The translations under genes were made by a program, and so were the position numbers. Source: Mycolicibacterium goodii (GTDB lineage Bacteria; Actinomycetota; Actinomycetes; Mycobacteriales; Mycobacteriaceae). Taken from it: a stretch of 64,000 nucleotides of DNA. The notes under the pieces are model-generated. The model was not told the DNA's origin, searched no databases, and was given only the letters and a program-made list of their open reading frames with translations. The DNA is taken from contig NZ_CP012150.1 of NCBI RefSeq assembly GCF_001187505.1, forward strand, positions 6,916,048-6,980,047, in the 5' to 3' direction. Below are positions 9,261 to 17,456 of the stretch, piece after piece. Numbering within the stretch: the first letter of the stretch is position 1; the number at the start of each line of letters is the position of its first letter.

Positions 9261-10286
9261 TTATCGCGAGCGCTCCCGCCGAAGCCAATCGAGGTCGCTC
9301 TCCCAGTCTGCGATCGCCGCAGACATATCCGCGTTTTTGCGTTTCGCGATACTGGCGAACCCGCTGAGACAACGTTCGATCTTCGCTGCGCGCTGCCGGC
9401 TGTTCGGAGGACCCCACTCCTGTATGTACGACTCAGCATCTGCTGACACAGCAACCAACTCAATCATCAACGCGTTACGCAGAATACGCCGCCGATGCTC
9501 GACGCCGAGCCCGTTCTTTCCTACTCGGTAACCTAGTTCACTTAGGACACCCGACTCTGGCCAATGACCAACATCGAAGTCAACGACGAGTTGGTGAATC
9601 GGCCGGTTGCTGATTTCGTCGTCCCACTGCGCCGTTACATCGCGCTCGTTGCCTTGCCCAGCAGGCGGTGGCCCTGGCGACTCTTTTCGCGACGTGGCGG
9701 CTTGGGCGGTTTTCAGATTAGGTTCGTCGTGCACCCACGGCAATATGGATACGATCCGCTGCCAAAAGGGCTTCTCCGCAGGACGAGGGGGTGCGACGTC
9801 AGTCAGTAAGTCCACGGTCGCGAGTGCCTCATCCATATCGGCATCGAAATCGGTGAAGAACCGGCGGTTGCGCTCGATGATCAAAGATGTCTTCTTGCCG
9901 TTGCTGCGGTAGCAAAGATCTGCGACTTCGTCGAGTAGCGGCGAGAGGCCAGTGACGAAGATCTGATAGCGCCCCGTCACATCCACTGTGGAGACTGCGC
10001 CGTCAGTTTCAACGCCGAACATTGCGGGCCGAGCGGTCGGTGAGATCGCGCGCAGGATGTAAAGCTCCGCAGGATCACACTCCAGCGCAACTGGATAACC
10101 CATCGGGAGGTTCTCGGCGAACCTGCTTACCGGCGGAAGCGCGCCTCCCCACCAGGTCGCAACACGCGATTCAAGCTCAGCTAATGCGCGTTTCCGCACG
10201 GCGTCATCTGCGTTAGGCAGTTGCTGGAGCCTATACACCATATGCTTACGTTGCGATGCAATGTCGGCGAAAGGCAACCGCTTCAC
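9261..10286 (-). CDS. Conserved protein of unknown function, fourth gene of the ATPase operon
   Basis: A 341-residue protein with no recognised catalytic motif. Two blocks are visible. Residues about 1-150 are mixed alpha/beta (ALECDPAELYILRAISP, GRYQIFVTGLSPLLDEVADL). The C-terminal 110 residues form a helical domain with YIQEWGPPNSRQRAAKIERC and AIADWESDLDWLRRE, a pattern that recurs at the end of many actinobacterial hypothetical proteins. A proline-rich linker separates them. Its ATG overlaps the stop of the preceding 124-residue gene by 4 bp, so it is translationally coupled to the HEPN-like protein and the ATPase. Function is unknown. Confidence 0.75.
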   Translation of the reverse strand: MKRLPFADIASQRKHMVYRLQQLPNADDAVRKRALAELESRVATWWGGALPPVSRFAENLPMGYPVALECDPAELYILRAISPTARPAMFGVETDGAVSTVDVTGRYQIFVTGLSPLLDEVADLCYRSNGKKTSLIIERNRRFFTDFDADMDEALATVDLLTDVAPPRPAEKPFWQRIVSILPWVHDEPNLKTAQAATSRKESPGPPPAGQGNERDVTAQWDDEISNRPIHQLVVDFDVGHWPESGVLSELGYRVGKNGLGVEHRRRILRNALMIELVAVSADAESYIQEWGPPNSRQRAAKIERCLSGFASIAKRKNADMSAAIADWESDLDWLRRERSR

Positions 10287-10657
10287 GTACTCGCGTCTCC
10301 TTTCGCTTGTTCTATGACGGCGTGCAGGTCCCTCAACAAACTCCGCACCTCGGCCACGGACGGCTGGAGCTCATAAGCGTGGTGGTGCACCGCCCTACTC
10401 AGTCCGTGCCACACCCGTTTGGCGGTCTCACCAAGCTCCTCTCCGCGAAGAGCTCCCAGCACCACCAGCTTCGAGCTGGTGGTCGGCGCCCGGTCGCTAT
10501 TGGCATGCACCGCCCACGACCGGCTGGTCTCGTCGAGCCAGTCTTCGAAAGCCCGACGCGCCAGCAGAGCCGCGGTGCGCGGACCCCGCACCCCTAGGTC
10601 GACGGTGCCGTTCAGTACCTGGTCAGCGTGGGCCAACAGTGCCGCGCGGTCGGTCAT
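10283..10657 (-). CDS. Small HEPN-like protein of the ATPase operon
   Basis: A 124-residue, all-helical protein. RRAFEDWLDE in the first half and LSRAVHHHAYELQPS in the second resemble HEPN-family nucleases. The R-x4-H arrangement in RAVHHH fits the HEPN RNase active-site pattern (Rx4-6H), but the family assignment is by eye. Start and stop each overlap neighbours by 4 bp (ATGA), between the SMC-like ATPase and the 341-residue gene. In known systems such as PrrC and RloC, an ABC ATPase controls a HEPN RNase, so this could be the effector. A structural or antitoxin-type HEPN is the alternative. Confidence 0.7.
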   Translation of the reverse strand: MTDRAALLAHADQVLNGTVDLGVRGPRTAALLARRAFEDWLDETSRSWAVHANSDRAPTTSSKLVVLGALRGEELGETAKRVWHGLSRAVHHHAYELQPSVAEVRSLLRDLHAVIEQAKGDAST

Positions 10658-13095
10658 GACGACAGCTTTGCAAGATCAGCGACGGCCAGTCGGGTGGCGT
10701 GGACAACCTCACGGTAGTTGGTGATGCCGTTGTGGGCGCCGGCTGTCGCTGTCTTCAGAGCCTGTCGGCGGGCCGACCCACCGGACAACCACCGGTCCAC
10801 GGCTGCGTCGTTGTCGGGATCCACCGCCAGCCCGAGCCGCCGTTTGGTCAATCGCGCGTTCTCCCAGGCCTGTTCGACGTCGGCATGCGCATGTCCCTGC
10901 CCCAGTCGGCGGGCACTGAACACGTCCCACGCCGTCGATTCCAACGCATCTCGGCATAACACCGGTACGGCGACCCGTTTGATCGCCTCAGGCACCGCAT
11001 CATCGGCGGCGATGGCGAAGGCGTCGTCGAGCATCCTCATCGCCGGTCGGCTCGCTTCCGTCACGCTGACAACGGAATTCACGCCACGGACCACCTCGAC
11101 CACACGCGCGGGTACGCGTGACCGACGGATGGCGGCGGGCAGCCGGTCGTCGTGTGTAAACACCACCACCTGACGCGTCTCGGCGAGTCTCGTCAGCACC
11201 TGCAGCAGCCCGTCAATCTTCGACGGGTCCATCGCCTGGATCGGGTCGTCGAGCACCAGGAACCGGAACGGGCTGGCCGGCGATGTCGCACGCGGAATGA
11301 ACACCGCGAGCGCAAGAGCCTGCAGTTCGCCTTGGCTCATGACACCGAAGGCTTCGGTGTCGGACCCGTCGACTTCGGCTTTGAGCAAGACCCGTCGGCT
11401 GGTTTTCTGGCCCACCAGCTGAATGGCGCCGAGTTCGACGTTGCTCTCCTGCCGCAGTGCCGCCCAGATCTGCCGGGATTGTTCGGCAAGCGGTGCGATG
11501 CGCTGGTTGCGCAGTTCGGCGGCGTTGTCCTGCAACCACTTCAACGCCTCCGACGCCACCGTGAGCTGCGGTTCGACCTCGTTGGCGAGTTCTGCCTTCC
11601 GAACCCACGCCGCCAGTTCCACGGCGATCGGGCTCCACGCGTCTTGGCGTGCCTTGATCAACGCGGCAGCTTCCTGCTTCAGCGCGGTGTAGGCGTCACG
11701 CAACTGTGGCAGTTTCTGCTCGACGTGGTCGGCAAGTGCATGTTGCCCGTCGACCGGAACGTCGGAGAACTGCGTGTACGCGGCCTGCGCTGTTGGCAGC
11801 GTGGAGAGCGCACCGTCCTCGGCCGCCGGCGGTGCATCGACTGATTCCACCAGATTGAGGACTCTGGCGCGCGCCTCGGCCGTCGCGCGCCGAGCCTCCG
11901 TCAACGTCTTTACCGACCGCTGATCCTGCTCCAGGACGGTCCGCGCTGCTGCCGCCCACTCGGCGGTGAGATCACCTTGCCCACACACCGGGCACTTCTG
12001 ATCACCATGGGCAGCATGGAACTCCAACCCCATCGACAACACCCGGCCCCGATCGGCCGCCAACGCATCCGCGTGTTCGACTTCCCGCAACTCCGCATCG
12101 GCCGCCGCTCGAAGCGCTTCGCAGGCCGCCGTTACTTCGTCGTCGGTCGGGGTCGACAGTTCGTCGGCCTGCCTCCAGGCTGCCGGAACATCGCCACCGG
12201 CTCCGCCGGTGATCAATGGGCGTAGAGCGTCGAGGTCGGGACGGTGCTTCTTCACCTGGATCAGAGCCTGGGCGGCACGCGGGTCCTCATGTGACTCCAG
12301 TTTGGCGCGCAACACGCTGCGCGCCTTCCGCCGTTCCTCCGATGGTTGTTTGAGCTCCCTGACCTCCGCGTCCAGGCGCGCCATCGCCTCGGTCAGCTGC
12401 TCCAGGCCGAGCAGCTTGTGCAGCTGGTCGTAGAACTTGCTGGGCGCGCCTTCGAGGATGCCGCCGAGTTCGTCGTAGCTCAAAAGAGGCCGGTACATCT
12501 CGAGTGCGCCGGCCCACCCCAGCACGCTGACGTCTTCCCGTTTGCGTGTCGGCCGCTGCACCCAGCATGAGCAGTCGTCGACTTCGACCTCGTCACCGGC
12601 GGGCCAGTCCACTCCGATTGTGGTTGCGCCCGAGCCTTCTTCGGCCAGAACCACACGGAGCTGCGCCGGTTCCCCGGCGTGCAGGTTGCGCCAGCTCTGC
12701 GACCACACTCCGGGCTTGTCGCCCCACCGGGAGTTCTTGCCGGTAAGTGCGAGCTCAAGCCCTTCGGCGAGTGTGGACTTGCCGGAACCGTTTCGTCCGG
12801 CGACGACGGTCAGGCCGGGCCCGGGTTGGAAGTTGAGCGTGACCTCGGGCCCGATTCCCCGAAAACCCTGCACGGTGATCGAGCGTAGATAGGCCCCGAC
12901 AGGTTCTGTCGTGTCTTCTTGGGCGGTGGTCAGTGACTCCACCAACTCGGGCCGGGTTGCGGTGTCCCCCAACACCTCTGTGAGGTCATCGGACCCTTCC
13001 AGCGCGGCAAGCACCACGAGCTTCGCCTGCTCACTCAACGTGTCATCGCGGTCGGCCAGCGACAACACGAAATTCTTCAGACGGTCATCCGACAT
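10654..13095 (-). CDS. Rad50/RloC-like ABC ATPase with a CxxC zinc hook
   Basis: An 813-residue SMC-type ATPase. Walker A is GRNGSGKST near residue 103. A coiled coil runs either side of a zinc-hook motif CPVCGQ at about residues 367-372. The ABC signature appears as SQGELQALALAVF near 585, and Walker B as FLVLDDPIQAMD near 612. After the D-loop a helical domain of about 150 residues remains (CRDALESTAWDVFSARR), possibly a HEPN-related docking or sensor domain. It follows the OGG-like gene after 39 bp and overlaps the HEPN-like gene by 4 bp. Single hook and partner genes recall RloC, PrrC and Lamassu, but it matches none of them exactly. Confidence 0.85.
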   Translation of the reverse strand: MSDDRLKNFVLSLADRDDTLSEQAKLVVLAALEGSDDLTEVLGDTATRPELVESLTTAQEDTTEPVGAYLRSITVQGFRGIGPEVTLNFQPGPGLTVVAGRNGSGKSTLAEGLELALTGKNSRWGDKPGVWSQSWRNLHAGEPAQLRVVLAEEGSGATTIGVDWPAGDEVEVDDCSCWVQRPTRKREDVSVLGWAGALEMYRPLLSYDELGGILEGAPSKFYDQLHKLLGLEQLTEAMARLDAEVRELKQPSEERRKARSVLRAKLESHEDPRAAQALIQVKKHRPDLDALRPLITGGAGGDVPAAWRQADELSTPTDDEVTAACEALRAAADAELREVEHADALAADRGRVLSMGLEFHAAHGDQKCPVCGQGDLTAEWAAAARTVLEQDQRSVKTLTEARRATAEARARVLNLVESVDAPPAAEDGALSTLPTAQAAYTQFSDVPVDGQHALADHVEQKLPQLRDAYTALKQEAAALIKARQDAWSPIAVELAAWVRKAELANEVEPQLTVASEALKWLQDNAAELRNQRIAPLAEQSRQIWAALRQESNVELGAIQLVGQKTSRRVLLKAEVDGSDTEAFGVMSQGELQALALAVFIPRATSPASPFRFLVLDDPIQAMDPSKIDGLLQVLTRLAETRQVVVFTHDDRLPAAIRRSRVPARVVEVVRGVNSVVSVTEASRPAMRMLDDAFAIAADDAVPEAIKRVAVPVLCRDALESTAWDVFSARRLGQGHAHADVEQAWENARLTKRRLGLAVDPDNDAAVDRWLSGGSARRQALKTATAGAHNGITNYREVVHATRLAVADLAKLSS

Positions 13096-13134
13096 GACAC
13101 CCTCGATCCCCCGAGCCGCAACGCTTCCGGCGAA

Positions 13135-14088
13135 TCATCCCGGCGCACCTGCGTGAGCGAACAGCGCATACTCCACGACGTCGGGTGCCTGGTTCCACGC
13201 CGGATTGGCTGCCCACGTTTCGGCGAGATCCAAGTACCTCAAATAGTCGTCTCTGCGCACCCAGCCGCGTGCAGGCACCGTCCCCGGCGCCACGACTGCC
13301 AGGGCAGCTCGTACGCGTTCGTCGAGCACCAACGGCCGCCGGTGTTGGTGGCACGTGTAGCCGGCGTAGTACAGCAGCTTCGTCCCGAACGACATGCCCA
13401 GCCCGCGGATCTTGTGGGTGTCCAGCAGTGCGCTCCAGCCCGCGGCCGCCCCTTTTCTGCGGGTGGCCTCGACGATCGCATTGATCTTTTCCACCGCCCC
13501 GTCCTGCGCCAGCACGGCGGCGGTGCGCTGCGGGCCATAGTCCTTGGGCTGGTATCCCCACGCCATCGTCATCAGGAACAGATCGACGGGATCCCGTTCG
13601 GACTGGGCGTGCAAGAAGCTGCGCGCAATACCGCCTGCCTCTTCGACGTGCTCGCGCAGATCGGCGTGAGCCTGCTCGTGGCCGACGAATACACCCGCCC
13701 AACGTTCGGGAATCCAGCGGTTGCGCTGGGAGTCGACGTGGACGGAGGTGTACCGCCGCACGATATGTGGAATCTCGCTGACAAGCCAGGTGCCCGAGTC
13801 AAATCCGCCAAGTTCGGAGAGGGTGCGGTGAATCTTTGCGTCGATGTCGGCCTGATCGATGCCTTGGCATTCCACCAGGGTCCTCAGCATGTCGGTGACT
13901 TCAGCGAGACCACAGATCAGCTGCTGACGATCGTCGACCACCTGCTTGAGTTGGTCGACTTCTTCGCTCAGCTTGTTGACCAGCGCCCGCGCGAAGTCCC
14001 CGCCCGATAATCGACGTGCTTCAACAGACCGGCCCGCCCCGCGAAGCATCTCCGGTACGCGTTCACGGACAAGTTCTCCGTCAGTCAC
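13135..14088 (-). CDS. MazG-like / OGG-like glycosylase fusion protein
   Basis: A 317-residue fusion. Residues 1-105 resemble the phosphoribosyl-ATP pyrophosphohydrolase-like MazG branch: GELVRERVPEMLR, then KLSEEVDQL and LAEVTDML. The canonical ExxE-(n)-ExxD motif is degenerate, with Q replacing one acidic residue, so NTP cleavage is doubtful. Residues about 160-317 match the actinobacterial 8-oxoguanine glycosylase (OGG)-fold family: MAWGYQPKDYGPQRT, the helix-hairpin-helix KIRGLGMSFGTKLLYYAG near 231 and RPLVLDERVRAAL. It is the first gene of a four-gene operon with an SMC-like ATPase, suggesting a DNA or nucleotide damage sensor. GTG start; no clear Shine-Dalgarno. Confidence 0.75.
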   Translation of the reverse strand: MTDGELVRERVPEMLRGAGRSVEARRLSGGDFARALVNKLSEEVDQLKQVVDDRQQLICGLAEVTDMLRTLVECQGIDQADIDAKIHRTLSELGGFDSGTWLVSEIPHIVRRYTSVHVDSQRNRWIPERWAGVFVGHEQAHADLREHVEEAGGIARSFLHAQSERDPVDLFLMTMAWGYQPKDYGPQRTAAVLAQDGAVEKINAIVEATRRKGAAAGWSALLDTHKIRGLGMSFGTKLLYYAGYTCHQHRRPLVLDERVRAALAVVAPGTVPARGWVRRDDYLRYLDLAETWAANPAWNQAPDVVEYALFAHAGAPG

Positions 14089-14371
14089 CTTTTGCTACTC
14101 CCACGACTTAACGACAAATAGATAGCACATATAACCATGCTGGATCACGCGTCGGGGTGCACTTTGAGATTTCCAATGGTTTTGCGACATAAGGTTCCCC
14201 AACGTTTCTCCGTTTCACTCGACCACCACAGCGTGGGAGCCGCAACAGAATGGCAGAGGTGTTCCTTGCCGCGCAGTCGGTCGAACGTCCATTCTTTGCT
14301 CAATTTCATCCGCGGCGACAGTGGTGTGTTCCGGTTGAAAGAGGCCGGCAAGTTCTGATGAATGGGGTCCA
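14089..14371. other. Intergenic region upstream of the OGG-ATPase operon
   Basis: AT-richer than its surroundings. It must hold the promoter of the minus-strand operon: reading leftwards, TATCTATTTGTCG near 14115-14130 is a plausible -10 region. No convincing gene is seen on either strand; short open frames there lack Shine-Dalgarno sites and recognisable sequence. Confidence 0.4.
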
Positions 14372-14533
14372 ATGAACGATTCGGTAGGACGCGGGTACGA
14401 CGTCATCGGTGACGTGCACGGATGCGCGTCCCAACTCGGGGGCTGTTGCACAAGCTCGGAGCTGGGTCTGCTGCACGTATGGGTGACATCTGAGTTGGCT
14501 TGCCCAGGATGGGCGGGCTGGAAGGATGTCCCT

Positions 14534-14842
14534 ATGGCAAGGCCTTATCCCCGCGAGTTCCGCGACGATGTCGTGCGCGTGGCCCGCAACCGTGACGACG
14601 GGGTGACGATCGAGCAGATCGCCACCGACTTCGGTGTCCACCCGATGACCCTGCACAAATGGCTTCGCCAGGCCGATATCGACGAGGGCACCAAGCCGGG
14701 CAAGAGCACCAGCGAGTCCGCTGAACTGCGGGAACTGCGTCGCCGCAACCGTCTGCTGGAACAGGAGAACGAGGTGCTGCGCCGGGCCGCAGCCTATCTG
14801 TCACAGGCCAACCTGCCGGGAAAAGGCTCTACCCGCTCGTAA
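14534..14842 (+). CDS. IS3-family transposase OrfA
   Basis: A 102-residue helix-turn-helix protein: YPREFRDDVVRVARNRDDG, then IEQIATDFGVHPMTLHKWLR, then a leucine-zipper segment (ELRELRRRNRLLEQENEVL). It binds the IS ends and regulates transposition. The slippery GGGAAAAGG near 14818-14826 lies before its stop, so part of the product should fuse with OrfB. Confidence 0.9.
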   Translation: MARPYPREFRDDVVRVARNRDDGVTIEQIATDFGVHPMTLHKWLRQADIDEGTKPGKSTSESAELRELRRRNRLLEQENEVLRRAAAYLSQANLPGKGSTRS

Positions 14843-15699
14843 AAGAGCTCGCCGCCGACGGGATCCCCGTCGCGGTGACGTGCCGGGTACTCAAGCTCGC
14901 CCGCCAACCGTATTACCGCTGGCTGGCCACCCCAGTCACCAACGCCGACCTCACCGAGGCATACCGCGCCAACGCCCTGTTCGACGCACACCGCGAGGAC
15001 CCCGAGTTCGGGTACCGCTACCTGGCCGAAGAGGCCCGCGACGCCGGCGAACCGATGGCCGAGCGCACCGCGTGGCGCATCTGCTCGCAGAATCGCCTGT
15101 GGAGCGTGTTCGGCAAGCGCAAACGCGGCAAGAACGGCAAGCCCGGCCCACCAGTCCACGACGATCTCGTCGAACGTGACTTCACCGCAGAGGCGCCGAA
15201 TCAGCTGTGGCTGGCCGATATCACCGAACACCGCACCGGTGAGGGCAAGCTCTACCTCTGCGCCATCAAAGACGTGTTCTCCAACCGCATCGTGGGCTAT
15301 AGCATCGATTCGCAGATGAAGTCCCGACTGGCCACCACCGCGTTGGCCAGTGCGGTGGCCCGTCGCGGTGAGGTCGCCGGGTGCATTCTGCACTCGGATC
15401 GCGGATCTCAGTTCAGGTCAAGGAAATTCGTACACGCGCTGCACCATCACGACATGGTCGGCTCCATGGGCAGAGTCGGAGCGGCCGGAGACAACGCCGC
15501 CATGGAGAGCTTCTTCAGCCTGCTGCAGAAGAACGTCCTGAACCGCCGCCGTTGGGACACCCGCGAGCAGCTACGCATCGCGATCGTCACCTGGATCGAA
15601 CGCACCTACCACCGCCGACGCCGCCAGGCACGCCTCGGCCGGTTGACCCCCATCGAATTCGAAGCCATCATGACCACACCGGCCAGTCAGGTCGCGTGA
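14821..15699 (+). CDS. IS3-family transposase OrfB (DDE integrase), -1 frame
   Basis: The catalytic part of the transposase, read after a -1 frameshift at the A-run near 14821-14824. The frame continues without interruption as KRLYPLVKELAADG. The integrase core has the DDE triad: first D in LWLADITEH, second in ILHSDRGSQF and E in NAAMESFFSLL. An internal start at 14875 is possible. The frame is intact to 15699, so the element may be active. Confidence 0.9.
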   Translation, partial: KRLYPLVKELAADGIPVAVTCRVLKLARQPYYRWLATPVTNADLTEAYRANALFDAHREDPEFGYRYLAEEARDAGEPMAERTAWRICSQNRLWSVFGKRKRGKNGKPGPPVHDDLVERDFTAEAPNQLWLADITEHRTGEGKLYLCAIKDVFSNRIVGYSIDSQMKSRLATTALASAVARRGEVAGCILHSDRGSQFRSRKFVHALHHHDMVGSMGRVGAAGDNAAMESFFSLLQKNVLNRRRWDTREQLRIAIVTWIERTYHRRRRQARLGRLTPIEFEAIMTTPASQVA

Positions 15700-15882
15700 C
15701 CGAAACTGTCACCTATACGTGCAGCAGACCCGCTCACCCAAGTACCGCCGTGGCTGGACGGACTACACCGCGTGTGTGGATTTCAGCGCGGTGAAGGGCG
15801 GAAAACTGGCCGCTACCGCTGGTCGGGGGAAACGACGATCCGTGCCAAGAACTACGTGACCACAGATTGAGGGTCACGCGCG

Positions 15883-15913
15883 TCGAGCCCACCTAGCAGC
15901 CAGGTGGGCTCGA
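15883..15913. terminator. Strong hairpin after the metallophosphoesterase remnant
   Basis: A perfect 12-bp stem TCGAGCCCACCT / AGGTGGGCTCGA with a 7-base loop, 13 bp after the remnant's stop codon. There is no T-run, as is usual in mycobacteria. Confidence 0.6.
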
Positions 15914-15952
15914 AACATGCCCGCGGACAACGGACGTGTCGGCGGGGGCGAC

Positions 15953-15958
15953 TATACT
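15953..15958 (+). promoter_or_regulatory. -10 box TATACT upstream of the Cys-rich gene
   Basis: A near-consensus TATACT in otherwise GC-rich sequence about 150 bp before the ATG at 16110. It would give a 5' leader of roughly 145 bases. No -35 is obvious. Confidence 0.35.
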
Positions 15959-16109
15959 GAATTCAGCTCACGAGCGGACGACTGTTCGGGTACCTGGCCC
16001 GTCGTCCCGGCAACCGCGCGACCACCGCACGGTGCCCCAGGGGAAGAGCAGGCACGCAGCGCGTGCAAGCGGTGGGCGCCCGACCGTGGCGTCGCCAGAA
16101 CGGCGAGAA

Positions 16110-16709
16110 ATGACAGATCACGAACTCAGCTCAACGGATGCTGCTGTGCGCCAACGGCTGACCGAACTGTGCGTTCACATCCCGTGCGGCGGAATCCGCG
16201 GACCCATCCAGCGAGGCGCCTACGGCCCCACGGTCTGGCAGTCGTGCCGTTGCGAGGACCGCCCAGCGAGATGGCCGGGAGCCGACGTCTCGCGGTTGAA
16301 AGATTTGTGCATCATCTGCTTTCGGGGGACGGCAGGCGGAGTCTCCCGGTGGTCGTGGTTGGCCTGCGAGGATTGCCGCGCTGTCAATTCGACCATCGGT
16401 CAGAGTTGGGGCGTCAAGCCGTTCCGGCTCGGCCGACACAGCCTGATGAACGGCGTCGGCGTGCAGGGAGGCACAGCACCGGAGATCCGCGCCGAACAAC
16501 TGGCGCGCCTGGCCGAGTTCGCCCGTGGCGATGGCCGACTAAATGAGTGGCGTCGTACCGAATACTCGCGGCTGGCAGCATCTTTCGATCCGCTGGCCGA
16601 TGTTCCACTGCGCATCTGGCAAGAGACGCACCCACCGAGTCGGGCCGCATCCTGGGATGCTTTCAGCCGGGTGATCGGCCCGGATGTGCCGATCAGAGGT
16701 CCGCGGTGA
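16110..16709 (+). CDS. Hypothetical cysteine-rich, probable zinc-binding protein
   Basis: A 199-residue protein with no recognised family. Cysteines are grouped in the first half (CVHIPC, CRCED, CIICF, CEDC), which suggests one or two zinc ribbons. The C-terminal half is Arg- and Trp-rich (LAEFARGDGRLNEWRRTEYS). The ATG at 16110 is preceded by a weak GGCGAG. Its 3' end overlaps the convergent NrtR-like gene by 17 bp. A promoter-like TATACT lies at 15953. Confidence 0.6.
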   Translation: MTDHELSSTDAAVRQRLTELCVHIPCGGIRGPIQRGAYGPTVWQSCRCEDRPARWPGADVSRLKDLCIICFRGTAGGVSRWSWLACEDCRAVNSTIGQSWGVKPFRLGRHSLMNGVGVQGGTAPEIRAEQLARLAEFARGDGRLNEWRRTEYSRLAASFDPLADVPLRIWQETHPPSRAASWDAFSRVIGPDVPIRGPR

Positions 16710-17388
16710 TGCCGCGCCGACGACCGGACCGGCCGCCGTCGCGGCGGCGGAACAACTCCGCCGGCCGTCCTCTGCCGCGGGACACCGTGGCACCGGTCGC
16801 GGCGAGCTGCGGTTCCATCGACCGCCGGAAGGTGTCCCGTTGCAGCTCGTGTCCGGTGATCGCTTCGTGGGTCAGTCGAAGGTCACGCAGCGTGAACTCG
16901 TCGCCGAGCAGATGGTCCGGATCGGGCCTCGACTCGTAGCGGGCCCGCACCTCGGCGACGGCCAACGCGATGATGTCGGCGTGGTCATAGATGAGTCTTC
17001 CCGGTGTGTGCGTCGGTACCAGTCGGGTGGACTCGGGAAAGCGGCTCGCCACCCGTTCCGGCGGGACGACGGCGACGTGCGCCACCGACAACACCCACCC
17101 GCGGTCGTCGCGGCCCGGGTCGTCGAACACGTGTAACTGCCGTGGCCGCAGCCCATCCACGTTGGCCTTGGTCGACAGTGCCCGGTTCACCGCGTCGGTC
17201 AGGGTCTCCCCCGGATGCAGGAAGGTACCCGGCAGAGCCCACCCACGGCCCCCGGCCCTGCGGACTTGCAACACCGACAACCCGGCTGCGGGGTCGATGG
17301 TGAGCACCGCGGCGTCCACGGCGACCGACGGCCGCGGATAGTCCGCCAGAATCCGCCCGCCGGTGTCCCGATAGCCCTTGTTGTCCAT
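16693..17388 (-). CDS. NrtR-like Nudix-related transcriptional regulator
   Basis: A regulator of about 231 residues. The N-terminal 140 residues are Nudix-like (AAVLTIDPAAGLSVLQVRRA, GRGWALPGTFLHPGETL); the Nudix box is degenerate, as is usual in NrtR proteins that bind ADP-ribose rather than cut it. The C-terminal part is a winged helix (FTLRDLRLTHEAITGHELQRD). ATG at 17388 is preferred over TTG at 17418 because conserved sequence begins there. It is divergent from an ADP-ribosylglycohydrolase, whose product fits the likely ligand. The shared intergenic region has a palindrome at 17422-17435. Confidence 0.8.
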   Translation of the reverse strand: MDNKGYRDTGGRILADYPRPSVAVDAAVLTIDPAAGLSVLQVRRAGGRGWALPGTFLHPGETLTDAVNRALSTKANVDGLRPRQLHVFDDPGRDDRGWVLSVAHVAVVPPERVASRFPESTRLVPTHTPGRLIYDHADIIALAVAEVRARYESRPDPDHLLGDEFTLRDLRLTHEAITGHELQRDTFRRSMEPQLAATGATVSRGRGRPAELFRRRDGGRSGRRRGITADL

Positions 17389-17421
17389 GTCGGTATGCCA
17401 GCGTACAGTTATCAACAATTA

Positions 17422-17435
17422 GCGCAATAATGCGC
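17422..17435. promoter_or_regulatory. Palindrome GCGCA-ATAA-TGCGC, candidate NrtR operator
   Basis: Perfect 5-bp arms around a 4-bp spacer, placed between the divergent NrtR-like gene and the ADP-ribosylglycohydrolase, 6 bp before the latter's Shine-Dalgarno. Position fits repression of both genes. Binding is inferred. Confidence 0.45.
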
Positions 17436-17456
17436 AAAATAAAGGAGGTGGCCGCG

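Larger units (their letters stand above)
14464..15731 (+). mobile_element. IS3-family insertion sequence, 1268 bp
   Basis: Ends carry matching inverted repeats beginning GGGTCTGCTGCACGTAT on the left, with the same sequence inverted at the right (15715-15731). GCT flanks both sides (14461-14463 and 15732-15734), fitting a 3-bp target duplication. It holds overlapping orfA and orfB read by -1 frameshifting. It sits in metallophosphoesterase remnants. A decayed relative of its right end is found at 27457-27609. Exact ends are read from the repeats and the flanking GCT. Confidence 0.85.
14372..15870 (+). pseudogene. Metallophosphoesterase remnant interrupted by an IS3 element
   Basis: The 5' piece (14372-14463) encodes MNDSVGRGYDVIGDVHGCAS, the start of a Ser/Thr phosphatase-type metallophosphoesterase with its first metal motif GDVHG. 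A run of five G then shifts the frame. The 3' piece (15732-15870) encodes the usual C-terminus of such proteins (DYTACVDFSAVKGGKLAA, then YRWSGETTIRAKNYV in another frame). Roughly 250 central residues are missing, so deletion as well as insertion has occurred. A hairpin at 15883-15913 just after the stop is probably its original terminator. Confidence 0.75.

Noticed and set aside
14137..14358. A 73-codon plus-strand frame upstream of the IS3 element
   Set aside because: No ribosome site or family; it lies in the promoter region of the OGG-ATPase operon.
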